This document shows, one piece after another, positions 17,573 through 28,563 of a stretch of 64,000 nucleotides of DNA; the stretch's first letter is position 1, and the number at the start of each line of letters is the position of its first letter. The notes under the pieces are model-generated. The model was given only the letters and a program-made list of their open reading frames with translations. It was not told the DNA's origin and did not search any database. Both the position numbers and the translations under genes were made by a program. Source of the stretch: Lichenicola sp964236105 (lineage in GTDB: Bacteria; Pseudomonadota; Alphaproteobacteria; Acetobacterales; Acetobacteraceae); assembly GCA_964236105.1 (NCBI GenBank), contig CAXSBC010000011.1, forward strand, positions 1 to 64,000. The letters are read 5' to 3'.

Positions 17573-18643
17573 CTAGTAGGGGGCGCCGCTCTGCACGGCC
17601 GATGCCGCGTTCTGCTTGGTGTAGAGCGCGTCCTTCATGGTGATGGCCTGCGCGACCTTGTCGCCGTTGAACCAGGCCTTCAGCGCCCCGAAAGCCTGGG
17701 GTCCGAAGCGGGGATTGGTCTCGACGTCGGCCTGCGCCCGTCCGGCGGCGATGGCCTGCACCAGCGCCTTGGTGCCGTCGATCGAGACGATGCGCACGTC
17801 GCGTCCCGGCTGCTTGCCGCTCTGCTGGATCGCGCGCATGGCGCCCAGCGTCATGACGTCGGCATGGGTATACAGCGCGGTGGTGTCGGGATGGGCCAGC
17901 AGCAGCTGCTCCATCACGCGCTGCGCGTCGGTGGCGGACCAGTTGCCGGTCTGCTGGGCGACGATCTTCAGTCCCGCATGCTTCTTCAGCTCGTCGGCGA
18001 AGCCCTGCGTGCGCTGGGTCTCGACGGAATTGCCGTACGCGCCCTGGATCTCGACGATCTGCGCCGTGCCGCCGGTGGCGTCGGCCATGGCGTCGGCGGC
18101 GCGGACGCCTTGCGTGTAGAAGTCGGAGCCGAGGAAGGTGATGAAGTTGCGGCAGGGGGTGCCGGCCGTCGCCCGGTCGATCGTGACCACCGGGATGTTC
18201 TGGGCCGCCGCCTGCTCGAGGGCCGGCTGCAGCCCGGTCGCGTTCAGGGGTGCGACCACGATGGCCTTGGCGCCCTGGGCGATCATGCTCTGGATGTCGG
18301 CCACCTGCTTGGCCTGGCTGTCGTTGGCGTTGGTGTAGAGCAGCCGGGACACGCCGGCCTGCTTTGCCGCCGACCGCACCGAGGCGGTCTCCGCCGCCCG
18401 GAACGGGTTCTGCTCGTTCTCGGACTGCGAGAAGCCGACCACCATGCCCGACAGCGACGCATGGTTCGGGCTCGGGTTGGTGCAGCTCTGCTGCGACTGG
18501 CTGCCGACGACCTGGCCGCCGGCCTGGTCCGCCGTCTGGGCTGCCGCCGACGTCGCGGCGAGGGCGGACCCCGCCAGCAGCGCGATGCAGGCAGCTGTCG
18601 CCATCACGACGTTCCTGTCGCGTTCCGGTCTGTGGTAAGGCAT
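17573..18643 (-). CDS. ytfQ: Periplasmic sugar-binding protein, galactofuranose-binding YtfQ-like
   Basis: A 356-residue secreted binding protein. A signal peptide spans about residues 13-35 (ATAACIALLAGSALA). The mature protein matches E. coli YtfQ in VGFSQSENEQNPFRAAET, IVVAPLNATGLQPAL, VTIDRA and EIQGAYGNSVETQR. Compared with YtfQ it has an extra 25-30 residues after the signal, rich in Gln and Ser. YtfQ binds furanose sugars, so galactofuranose or arabinofuranose is a reasonable ligand guess. First gene of the four-gene operon; an operator-like palindrome lies about 80 bases upstream. Confidence 0.87.
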   Translation of the reverse strand: MPYHRPERDRNVVMATAACIALLAGSALAATSAAAQTADQAGGQVVGSQSQQSCTNPSPNHASLSGMVVGFSQSENEQNPFRAAETASVRSAAKQAGVSRLLYTNANDSQAKQVADIQSMIAQGAKAIVVAPLNATGLQPALEQAAAQNIPVVTIDRATAGTPCRNFITFLGSDFYTQGVRAADAMADATGGTAQIVEIQGAYGNSVETQRTQGFADELKKHAGLKIVAQQTGNWSATDAQRVMEQLLLAHPDTTALYTHADVMTLGAMRAIQQSGKQPGRDVRIVSIDGTKALVQAIAAGRAQADVETNPRFGPQAFGALKAWFNGDKVAQAITMKDALYTKQNAASAVQSGAPY

Positions 18644-18661
18644 GGTCCGTCCCTCGTCATG

Positions 18662-18678
18662 TTGGGCTTTCGGCCCAA
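18662..18678 (-). other. Hairpin in the ytfQ leader
   Basis: TTGGGC-TTTCG-GCCCAA, a perfect 6-bp stem with a 5-base loop, 18 bases upstream of the ytfQ start. It could be an mRNA leader structure or part of an operator. Confidence 0.4.
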
Positions 18679-18719
18679 TCTGTTCCCGCTTCGGCAGGAT
18701 GAGGGGAGCCTAGATAGCC

Positions 18720-18742
18720 GGCTCTTGTCTGACAATAGAGCC
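18720..18742. promoter_or_regulatory. Operator-like imperfect palindrome upstream of ytfQ
   Basis: GGCTCT-TGTC-T-GACA-AT-AGAGCC is a 10-bp inverted repeat with one central base and a two-base insertion in the right arm. It lies between the PhyH-family gene and ytfQ, where the operon promoter must be. A sugar-responsive repressor site is the simplest reading; no regulator gene lies next to the operon. Confidence 0.4.
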
Positions 18743-18773
18743 GCCGGAAATCAGGCCGGCGAGCCCGGGGGCG

Positions 18774-19616
18774 TCATTCGGCGCCCATCACCAGCCCTTC
18801 GATGTCGTGCTTCTGGGTGATCGGCACCAGCCGGTCGACCACGCGGCAGCTCAGGTGGTCGCGCACCGAGGCCGGCAGGGCCGCGTGATACTCCGGCGTC
18901 ACCATCATGTCGTGGAGGGCTGCGTGACCGGCTCCCGGCGCGTCGACGCCGAGCACCAGCACGGGCCGCGAGATCGGCGAGGGATGGGCGGTGCCGCGAT
19001 GCATCGTCAGGGCAGACCGGCAGGAGATGTCGCCGCGCTGCGGATACTTGCGGATCGCGCGCTCCTCGAAGCGGGACCAGGCTGCCCGCTCGGGGAACAT
19101 CTCGTGCCTCCAGCCGCGCCCGTCGTCCCACTGGGTGCCGGGTGCGACCTCGAACGGCCCCATGTCCGGGGTCACGTCGACCCCGGTGAGGTTGAAGGCG
19201 AGCGAGGTGATGCGGTGCTGCTCGTAGGTGTCGGCAGGCGACGGGAAGTCGCGGTGCCAGGGCTGGTTCATCGCCCCCTGGAACGGCGTGTCGAAGCCGA
19301 CCTCGACGATCTGGTAGTCCGGACCCAGCACGCGTTCGGCCATGCCGGTGATCCAGGGGTGGGTCACCAGCTCGACGAACCCGCTCAGCGCCTGTGGATG
19401 CAGCTCGACATACCAGCGGCGCGGCCCCCGCCCGACGGCGCCGCCCGGGCGCTGGATCGCCTCCCAGAAGGCGGTCATCATGTCGTCGCGGAGCTGGTCG
19501 ACCCACGCCTGCAAGAACCCGTTCTTCCTGCCGACGACGCCGTCGCGCCGCAGCGTCGCCACCTCCTCGGCCAGCGGCCCGGCCGGAGCCGTATCGAGCG
19601 CGGCATGGGCTGTCAT
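18774..19616 (-). CDS. Phytanoyl-CoA dioxygenase (PhyH) family protein
   Basis: A 280-residue Fe(II)/2-oxoglutarate oxygenase. The metal-binding HxD is seen in PWHRDFP and the distal His in ALTMHRGTAHPS, with a following Arg for 2-oxoglutarate. It has no signal peptide. Family members hydroxylate diverse small molecules, and the substrate cannot be inferred. It lies upstream of the ytf-like operon on the same strand with a 130-base gap that holds the operon's own control sites, so co-regulation is uncertain. Confidence 0.85.
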   Translation of the reverse strand: MTAHAALDTAPAGPLAEEVATLRRDGVVGRKNGFLQAWVDQLRDDMMTAFWEAIQRPGGAVGRGPRRWYVELHPQALSGFVELVTHPWITGMAERVLGPDYQIVEVGFDTPFQGAMNQPWHRDFPSPADTYEQHRITSLAFNLTGVDVTPDMGPFEVAPGTQWDDGRGWRHEMFPERAAWSRFEERAIRKYPQRGDISCRSALTMHRGTAHPSPISRPVLVLGVDAPGAGHAALHDMMVTPEYHAALPASVRDHLSCRVVDRLVPITQKHDIEGLVMGAE

Positions 19617-19746
19617 GGTCGTCGCCTCCCGTCACGATCCGCTGGTCCGCATCATGCCGGACGGCGGACTCTGGACTTGGGCAGCGGTGGCGGAATGTCG
19701 AGCCCGGTCCGCGGCCTAGGCTGCGGACCGGGACGACGACGACGTC

Positions 19747-20232
19747 CTAGTTCGGGGGGTCGGCGGGGGCGTCGGCGGAGGCGCGCAGCGCGTGCTCCTG
19801 GTCGTGCAGTGCTGCGAGCTGGGCGTGGGTGGCGGAGGCCTTTGCGATCTGGTCGGCGGTCAGCAGGTTGCGGATCGCGATCTCGTCGGACAGGTGCTTG
19901 GCGTCCATCTGCTGCATCAGGGCCTCCTGCTGCTGCACCAGCGGGGCCAGGGTCGCTTCCGTCACGCTGCCCGACGACAGCAGGGTGGCGTCGATCTTCT
20001 CGTGGATGGCCCGCATCTGCTCGCGCAGGCTGCGCGTGTCCGCGCGTCCGGCCTTCATCAGGGCCTGCAGCGAGGTCTTCTGGCTGTCGGTCAGGGTGAC
20101 GCCGTCGAGCAGGCCGCCGCCGTGATGCCAGCCGTCCGGCCCGGGGCCGGGCTGAGCCAGAGCGATGCCGCCCGTGCCCGCCGCAGCCATGCAGACCAGG
20201 GTGGCGGCGAACAAGGTCTTCCTGCTGAGCAT
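19747..20232 (-). CDS. Periplasmic Spy/CpxP-like protein
   Basis: A 161-residue exported protein with a signal peptide ending at IALAQP. The mature helical part contains two LTxxQ motifs (LTDSQ and LTADQ), the hallmark of the Spy/CpxP/CnrX group, separated by long charged helices. Spy is a periplasmic chaperone and CpxP an inhibitor of the Cpx kinase; either type of role is possible. A Gly/His-rich stretch (GWHHGGG) follows the signal and could bind metal. The ATG at 20232 has an AAGGAAGA ribosome site. Confidence 0.8.
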   Translation of the reverse strand: MLSRKTLFAATLVCMAAAGTGGIALAQPGPGPDGWHHGGGLLDGVTLTDSQKTSLQALMKAGRADTRSLREQMRAIHEKIDATLLSSGSVTEATLAPLVQQQEALMQQMDAKHLSDEIAIRNLLTADQIAKASATHAQLAALHDQEHALRASADAPADPPN

Positions 20233-20553
20233 GTGGTCTTCCTTGGGGATCGTCCCTTCGACGAAGAGATCGTGACGATGATGGCCGACCGCTGTAACGG
20301 CGATCATCCCGATTGGCGACCGAATGTAACGTCCGCCGCGGCCCGTCGGGGCCAGGGGCGCCACGCCGCCCGCGGGCATGATCGTGCCGGCGCCGGCGCG
20401 GTCCCGGAGCGGGGAGCCGTCCTGCATGCTCGTCATGTCTTTGCGGCATTCGCAAGGGATCACGGCGTGGCCGGTTGCCGTCAGGTGATGCTTGCCCGAG
20501 GCTGTCGCGCCGGGGCGGCGGCGCACCAAACCCGCGAGAAGGGACCAGGATCG
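20233..20553. promoter_or_regulatory. Divergent promoter region between the Spy-like gene and maeB
   Basis: A 321-base gap with no gene. The one feature I see is a direct repeat TGTAACG at 20293-20299 and 20325-20331, a 32-base period (three helical turns), nearer the Spy-like gene. This suits a dimeric response regulator, but no such gene is adjacent. Confidence 0.4.
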
Positions 20554-22829
<2,276 letters not shown>

Positions 22830-22833
<4 letters not shown>

Positions 22834-23474
22834 GCCGCATCCTCGTCACCGGGTTCGAGCCGTTCGGCGGCGAGGCGGTCAATCCGTCGCAGCTCGCGGT
22901 GACGGCCCTGGAGGGCATGGCGCTGCCGGGCATCACGCTGCGGACGATGCTGCTGCCGACCCGCTTCGGCGAGTCGCTGGCGCGGGTCGCCTCGATGCTG
23001 GAGGACTGGCCGGCCGACCTCGTGCTGTCGGTGGGGCAGGCGGGCGGCCGGGCGGGGCTGACCGTGGAGCGGGTTGCGATCAACCTCGACGATGCGCGCA
23101 TCCCCGACAATGCCGGGCGGCAGCCGGTGGACGAGCCGGTGGCCGCCGGAGCGCCTGCCGCCTATTTCAGCACCCTGCCGGTCAAGGCGATGGTGGCGGC
23201 GATCCGGGCGGCGGGGATCGAGGCCGCGGTGTCGCACAGTGCCGGCACCTTCGTGTGCAACCACGTGTTCTTCGGCCTGCGCCACCTGGCGGAAACGCGC
23301 CGGCCTGGCCTGCGCAGCGGCTTCGTGCACATCCCGTGGCTGCCGGAGCAGGCCGCCCGCCACGGCGGCCCGTCGCTCGACACCGACAGCGTCGCCCGCG
23401 CCCTCGCCGCCGCCCTGCAGGCGATCCACACCGGCGCCCCGGACCCGCACGTCCCCGAAGGAACCCTGTCCTGA
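22830..23474 (+). CDS. pcp: Pyroglutamyl-peptidase I
   Basis: A 214-residue cytoplasmic cysteine peptidase (family C15) that removes N-terminal pyroglutamate. Catalytic residues are visible as Glu80 (LTVE), Cys143 (GTFVCNH) and His167 (FVHIPW), close to the canonical E81/C144/H168. It starts with GTG overlapping the maeB stop (GTGA), so it depends on translation of maeB. Confidence 0.95.
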
Positions 23475-23487
23475 ACAATCGGATGTC

Positions 23488-23529
23488 CAGAAGGCCCCGC
23501 CTTCTGGCGGGTGCAGGGCAGCGCCCTGC
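23488..23529 (+). repeat. Two-hairpin intergenic repeat, copy 1
   Basis: Between pcp and the methyltransferase gene. An 8-bp hairpin (CAGAAGGC, loop CCC, GCCTTCTG) is followed by GCGGGT and a 7-bp hairpin (GCAGGGC, loop AGC, GCCCTGC). The same layout with different stem sequences recurs at 40611-40659. The stem changes are compensatory, which argues for an RNA-level structure. Confidence 0.6.
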
Positions 23530-23544
23530 CTGCAGCGCGCTCGC

Positions 23545-24186
23545 ATGAACCGCTTCATCGCCGCCCACACCACGATCACCACCGCTCCGCTGGTCCCGGA
23601 GATCTCGCTGCATCTGGCGACCGAGATCACCCCGATCTGGCAGGCCTCCGAGGCATGGCTGGCGAAAAGCGGTATCGAGCCGCCGTTCTGGGCGTTCGCC
23701 TGGCCGGGCGGGCGGGCGCTGGCGCGGCATGTGCTGGACCATCCGGAGACGGTCGCCGGCCGGCGGGTGCTGGATTTCGCGGCCGGCGGCGGCATCGCCG
23801 CGATCGCCTGCGCGATGGCGGGTGCGGCCTCGGTGGAGGCGGCCGAGATCGATCCGCTGGCGATCGCGGCGATCGAGGCCAACGCCTCGCTCAACCGCGT
23901 TTCGGTGACGACGCTGGCGCAGGACCTGGTCGGATCCACCGGGCGCTGGGACCTGATCCTGTGCGGCGACGTCTGCTACGAGGCGCCGATGACCCGGCAT
24001 ATCCTGCCGTGGCTGCGGCAACTGGCGACGCGGTCAGAGGTGTGGGTGGCCGATCCGGGGCGGGCCTATCTGCCGGCCACCGGGCTGGTCCTGCTCGGGA
24101 GCTACGACGTGCCGACCTCGCTGGAGCTCGAGGACCGCACGCTGCGGCCGACGCATCTCTACCGGATGCTGGGCTGCGACGCGTGA
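23545..24186 (+). CDS. Class I SAM-dependent methyltransferase, METTL20/ETFB-lysine type
   Basis: A 213-residue methyltransferase. The N-terminal PPFWAFAWPGGRALAR block is characteristic of the METTL20-like group, whose known members methylate lysines of electron-transfer flavoprotein beta. The SAM-binding motif I reads VLDFAAGGGIAAIA, with acidic Glu in VEAAEID as motif II, and GDVCYE lies at the position of the family catalytic segment. The ATG at 23545 follows a hairpin repeat and lacks a clear ribosome site. Confidence 0.82.
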   Translation: MNRFIAAHTTITTAPLVPEISLHLATEITPIWQASEAWLAKSGIEPPFWAFAWPGGRALARHVLDHPETVAGRRVLDFAAGGGIAAIACAMAGAASVEAAEIDPLAIAAIEANASLNRVSVTTLAQDLVGSTGRWDLILCGDVCYEAPMTRHILPWLRQLATRSEVWVADPGRAYLPATGLVLLGSYDVPTSLELEDRTLRPTHLYRMLGCDA

Positions 24187-24321
24187 CATCGCGTCCATCG
24201 TTTCGATTGGCGCTTGAATAACCGGAATTCCGCCTGATTCTAGGATCATCCCTCGGGCTGGGAACAATGAGCGCCACCCGAACCGGGTGAGAATTGCCCG
24301 TCAGACAGAAAGAGAATTGTG

Positions 24322-24618
24322 ATGATCAAGAAGTCGATTGCCTTGCCGATCGCCCTGGCGGTGTCGCTGGGTAGCGTGTTGCCGGTGGCGCCGGCGTCGG
24401 CCGAGCCGGGCGGCTGCCTGAAGTACGGCGCAGCCGGCGCGGTCGGCGGTCATCTGGCGCATCACGGCGTGCTCGGTGCCGCGGGCGGCTGCGCCACCGG
24501 CATGTACATGCGTCACCGCTATCGCAAGCAGCAGCGCGCGGCGGCTGCGGCCTATCGCAACGGCGACGTGCAGCCCGGTGCCGTCGGGCCGGACCAGGGC
24601 GCCGTCGCGCCACGCTGA
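24322..24618 (+). CDS. Small secreted Gly/Ala-rich protein
   Basis: A 98-residue protein with a clear signal peptide (MIKKS, hydrophobic to residue 22, cleavage near ASAEP). The mature part has a Gly-rich helix-forming stretch (YGAAGAVGGHLAHHG) between two Cys residues, resembling a glycine-zipper element, then a basic segment RHRYRKQQR and a Pro/Gln-rich tail. Probably periplasmic or outer-membrane associated; no function is assigned. A GTG directly precedes the ATG. It ends just before a strong terminator. Confidence 0.7.
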   Translation: MIKKSIALPIALAVSLGSVLPVAPASAEPGGCLKYGAAGAVGGHLAHHGVLGAAGGCATGMYMRHRYRKQQRAAAAAYRNGDVQPGAVGPDQGAVAPR

Positions 24619-24626
24619 ACGGCTAA

Positions 24627-24662
24627 CCGGACAGGCAGGCCGCCCTCGGGTGGCCTGTCCGG
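24627..24662. terminator. Bidirectional terminator between convergent genes
   Basis: CCGGACAGGC and GCCTGTCCGG form a perfect 10-bp stem enclosing a small inner CCC/GGG hairpin. It lies between the small secreted protein gene and the convergent GIN-repeat gene. There is no T-run, as is common in GC-rich genomes. Confidence 0.65.
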
Positions 24663-24680
24663 CCCGGACCGGCGCGCGGC

Positions 24681-24696
24681 TGCTTCACGTGAAGCA
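24681..24696. promoter_or_regulatory. parS: parS-like ParB-binding site
   Basis: TGCTTCACGTGAAGCA is a perfect 16-base palindrome that differs from the bacterial parS consensus TGTTTCACGTGAAACA only at one symmetric pair of positions. With its flanks the palindrome spans 18 bases (24680-24697). It lies in the short gap between convergent genes, just after a terminator. ParB would nucleate here to load SMC and segregate the origin region, if the site is functional. Confidence 0.6.
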
Positions 24697-24697
24697 G

Positions 24698-25789
24698 TCA
24701 CTCCTCGCCGGCCTGGCCGGGTCCGGCTTCGCTGCCGGCGATCGTGCCGCTCTTCCCGGGAAGCTTGACGTCGCCGCTGCCATGATGCGTCACGGTGGCA
24801 CTGCCGACGACGGCATCCACCGCCAGACCGCCGGAGCCGAGGCGCAGCGCCGTCAGCGTGTCGATGCGGCCGCCGCGTATGGTGATGTCTCCCGACCGGC
24901 TGCCTTGCAGCCGCGCCGTCGCCGCGGTCAGGGAGCCGATCGTGATGTCGCCGCTGCCGGTGGTGCGCGCATCGAGGCGGCCCTCGATGCGATCGGCCGT
25001 GAAGTCGCCGCTGCCGTCGAGCACCAGGCGGCTGTCGCCGACCACCGCATGGCCCAAGGCGAGATCGCCGCTGCCCCGCACGGTGGCGGTCAGACGCGCG
25101 ACCCGGCCGCCTGCGATGCGCAGGTCGCCCGATCCTTCCAGCATGGCGACGACCTCGCCCGCGACCGTGCCGACCACGACGTCGCCGCTGGCATCCTGGC
25201 GCGTCGTGAGCCCGCCCGTGGCATCGAACACCACCGAGCCGCTGCCCGATCCGTCGATCGTCACCGGACCGGTGAAACGGCCGCCACGGATGTCGAGCTC
25301 GTCGCTCTGTCTGATCCGCAGCGTCCTGTCGGGCGCCATCTGCAGGATGAAGTCGCCGCTCTCGTCCGCGTCGCAGGCGGCGCTCTGCCCGACCACGCCG
25401 TTGGTCAGCACCACCGACTGCAGCGCCGGCTCCTGGCCGCGCCGGACGGACACCAGGATGCGGTCGCCGAGGCCGGGCCTCGGCAGCAGGGTGACGGAGC
25501 CTGCGCAGGACAGGTCGATTGTCGGCGCGGCGGCCTGGAGGCTGCGCGTCGGGGCGTCCGGCGCCGGCTGTGCCAGGGGGCGCGACAGGGCATCGCCGGC
25601 GCCGGAGGGCGACAGACCGAGCAGCGGCAGCCCCTGCAGCAGCCGGTGCTGCGAGCGCTGGTCTGACGCGTCGCTGTCGATCACGATCCTGGCGTGGTGC
25701 CGGCCATGCTGCCGGTGATGGCTGCCGAACAGCAGCCACGGCACGGTGACCAGGGCGGCCAGCAGGACGAGCGCCCGCCGCCTGCGCAT
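24698..25789 (-). CDS. Putative exported GIN/DUF2807-type beta-repeat protein of the psp operon
   Basis: A 363-residue protein with an N-terminal membrane anchor or signal (MRRRR, then ALVLLAALVTVPWLLFG). From about residue 180 onward it is built of short repeats containing GSGDI, GSGDL or SGDVVVG about every 20 residues, the pattern of GIN/DUF2807 domains, predicted to form a right-handed beta helix. It is the fourth gene downstream of pspA-pspB-pspC, suggesting a role in envelope stress. The ATG at 25789 is preferred because it places a signal at the N-terminus; a GTG at 25837 is the other choice. Confidence 0.7.
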   Translation of the reverse strand: MRRRRALVLLAALVTVPWLLFGSHHRQHGRHHARIVIDSDASDQRSQHRLLQGLPLLGLSPSGAGDALSRPLAQPAPDAPTRSLQAAAPTIDLSCAGSVTLLPRPGLGDRILVSVRRGQEPALQSVVLTNGVVGQSAACDADESGDFILQMAPDRTLRIRQSDELDIRGGRFTGPVTIDGSGSGSVVFDATGGLTTRQDASGDVVVGTVAGEVVAMLEGSGDLRIAGGRVARLTATVRGSGDLALGHAVVGDSRLVLDGSGDFTADRIEGRLDARTTGSGDITIGSLTAATARLQGSRSGDITIRGGRIDTLTALRLGSGGLAVDAVVGSATVTHHGSGDVKLPGKSGTIAGSEAGPGQAGEE

Positions 25790-25841
25790 GCGGATATCGT
25801 CCTCCCGGACGAGGTTGTGAATCGGGAACAGCGCCACGACG

Positions 25842-26267
25842 TCAGGGGCCCATGCGGCGGAAGCCGCGATGCAGCTCGAAATCCGGCGAGGTCACGAACG
25901 CCTCGATGTTCTTCAGCCGCGGCTCCAGCATCGCGAACCGGTGCTGCAGCAGCGCCCAGCCCTGTCCGACCGGCATCGCCCTGGACGCGGCGGCCGGCTG
26001 GCCGGACCGCTTCCCGGCGGCGGACGGCGACCAGCCGGAGCGATCCGGCGGCAGCACGCGCCCGGGCTGGCGGCGACGCAGCAGCAGGGTCAGCGTCAGG
26101 TAGGCAAGGCCGGTCGGCAGGATCAGGAAGACCGCCGTGACCAGCCGGACCAGCGGCAGCGGCAGGTCGAGATCCTCGGCGATGCCGGCGCATACGCCGG
26201 CGATCATCGCCCCTTCGTCCTGGCGCCAGACGCGCCGGGGCAGGCCGGGTGCGAACGGATCGTTCAT
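25842..26267 (-). CDS. pspC: Phage-shock protein PspC
   Basis: A 141-residue inner-membrane protein. The PspC domain occupies residues 10-75, with the typical GVCAGIAEDLDLPLPLVRLV segment followed by one hydrophobic helix. The remainder is a charged tail ending in a helix-rich stretch. With PspB it senses membrane damage and releases PspF from PspA in enterobacteria. It lies 23 bases after pspB. Confidence 0.9.
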   Translation of the reverse strand: MNDPFAPGLPRRVWRQDEGAMIAGVCAGIAEDLDLPLPLVRLVTAVFLILPTGLAYLTLTLLLRRRQPGRVLPPDRSGWSPSAAGKRSGQPAAASRAMPVGQGWALLQHRFAMLEPRLKNIEAFVTSPDFELHRGFRRMGP

Positions 26268-26290
26268 GGATCGGGCCTCCTCCCGGGGCG

Positions 26291-26530
26291 CTAGAGCGGC
26301 ATCCGGCTGCGCCAGCCGGCGAGCTCGGTGTCGAGGATACGCTCGAGATTCTCGATCCGCTGCTCCATGCGGCGCGCCGTCTCGTTCATCTCGGCGATCG
26401 CGCGCTGCTCCTCGGCGCCCAGCCCCTGGGCGCCAAACGCTCGCATCCGCCGGTCATGCTTCAGCTTCACCACCCAGGCGACCAGGAGGAAGAAGCCGAT
26501 GATGGCGATCAGGCTGGTGAGATCTTCCAT
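26291..26530 (-). CDS. pspB: Phage-shock protein PspB
   Basis: A 79-residue protein: one N-terminal membrane helix (LIAIIGFFLLVAWVV), then a basic turn and a coiled-coil helix with RRMEQRIENLERIL and the family ending LAGWRSR. Length and layout match E. coli PspB (74 residues). The ATG at 26530 has GGCGGAAG upstream; the frame is open further back but adds nothing family-like. Confidence 0.9.
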   Translation of the reverse strand: MEDLTSLIAIIGFFLLVAWVVKLKHDRRMRAFGAQGLGAEEQRAIAEMNETARRMEQRIENLERILDTELAGWRSRMPL

Positions 26531-26585
26531 GATGTGACTTCCGCCAAGAACCTCAGCGAGACCGATCGGGTCCATCCAAGGCTCC

Positions 26586-27281
26586 TCAGGACTGCGACTC
26601 GGGGCCGTCGATGGATCGCGCGTCACGCTTGCGCAGCTTGGCCTTCATCGCATCGAGCTCGCTCTCGACTGCGGTGTCGGCCTCAAGCCCGTCGATTTCC
26701 TGCTCCAGCGTGCGGCGGCCGAGATCGTAGGATTCCACCCGACCCTCCAGCGCGTCCAGATTGCGCTCGATCTGCTCGAAGCGGCCGAACGCGTCGGTGA
26801 TGCGCCCGTCATGCAGCCGTTCGCGCAGCTTCACCCGCGACGCGGTGATGCTGGTGCGCGACAGCAGCGCCTGCTCGCGCGACTTGGCGTCGGCGAGCTT
26901 GGCCTGCAGCTTGGCGATGTCGTCGCTCTGCTGCGCCAGACCCGACATGATCTGCCTGAGCTGGTCCTGAAGCGCCTCGCGCGTCTTGGTCAGGTGCGTG
27001 CGGGCCTGCAAGGCGCCGCGCGCGAGATCCTCGCGGTCGCGGCTCAAGGCGAGCTCGGCCTTGCGCTCCCATTCCGCCTCGTCGCGGGTCAGGGTCGCGA
27101 CCCGGCGCTCGATCTCCTTGCGCTCGGCGATGGTCTGCACGGCGGACGAGCGCACCTCGACCAGCGTGTCCTCCATCTCCTGGATGATGAGGCGGATGAT
27201 CTTCTTCGGGTCTTCGGCGCCGGCGACGATGGCGTTGATGTTGGAGTTCACGATATCGGACAGGCGGGAGAAGATGCTCAT
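26586..27281 (-). CDS. pspA: Phage-shock protein A, membrane-stress effector
   Basis: A 231-residue IM30/PspA protein, almost entirely coiled coil. It starts MSIFSRLSDIVNSNINAI, the amphipathic membrane-binding helix, followed by DPKKIIRLIIQEMEDTL, which is diagnostic of PspA. It binds damaged inner membrane and, in enterobacteria, inhibits PspF when membranes are intact. A GGAGG ribosome site precedes the ATG, and a sigma-54 promoter lies 55-69 bases upstream. Confidence 0.96.
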   Translation of the reverse strand: MSIFSRLSDIVNSNINAIVAGAEDPKKIIRLIIQEMEDTLVEVRSSAVQTIAERKEIERRVATLTRDEAEWERKAELALSRDREDLARGALQARTHLTKTREALQDQLRQIMSGLAQQSDDIAKLQAKLADAKSREQALLSRTSITASRVKLRERLHDGRITDAFGRFEQIERNLDALEGRVESYDLGRRTLEQEIDGLEADTAVESELDAMKAKLRKRDARSIDGPESQS

Positions 27282-27335
27282 GGCAGCCTCCGTCTCGGAA
27301 GGTCGGACGCAGGCTCGTCCTTGCCCATCATGACA

Positions 27336-27350
27336 GCAGCTTTCATGCCA
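27336..27350 (-). promoter_or_regulatory. Sigma-54 (-24/-12) promoter of the pspABC operon
   Basis: On the minus strand TGGCAT-GAAAG-CTGC matches TGGCAC-N5-TTGC with correct spacing, GG and GC twelve bases apart. Two bases differ from consensus. It faces pspA, and pspF, a sigma-54 activator, is encoded divergently. Confidence 0.75.
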
Positions 27351-27417
27351 GGCGCAACGTCGCGCAGTGATTCTCCGCAAGCCGTTGCCGATGCACGGTC
27401 TTTTCCGCACTTGCCTT

Positions 27418-27435
27418 CACCGGCCCTTGCCGGTG
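27418..27435. promoter_or_regulatory. Inverted repeat in the pspA-pspF intergenic region
   Basis: CACCGGC-CCTT-GCCGGTG, a perfect 7-bp inverted repeat about 70 bases upstream of the pspA -24 box and within the pspF leader. It could be a PspF upstream activating sequence or a pspF mRNA hairpin. Confidence 0.4.
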
Positions 27436-27492
27436 ACACTCGGCGCTCCTGCCCGTCATGGCTCGGAGGACCAACCCTTGGCGCGTTCGGCC

Positions 27493-28555
<1,063 letters not shown>

Positions 28556-28563
<8 letters not shown>

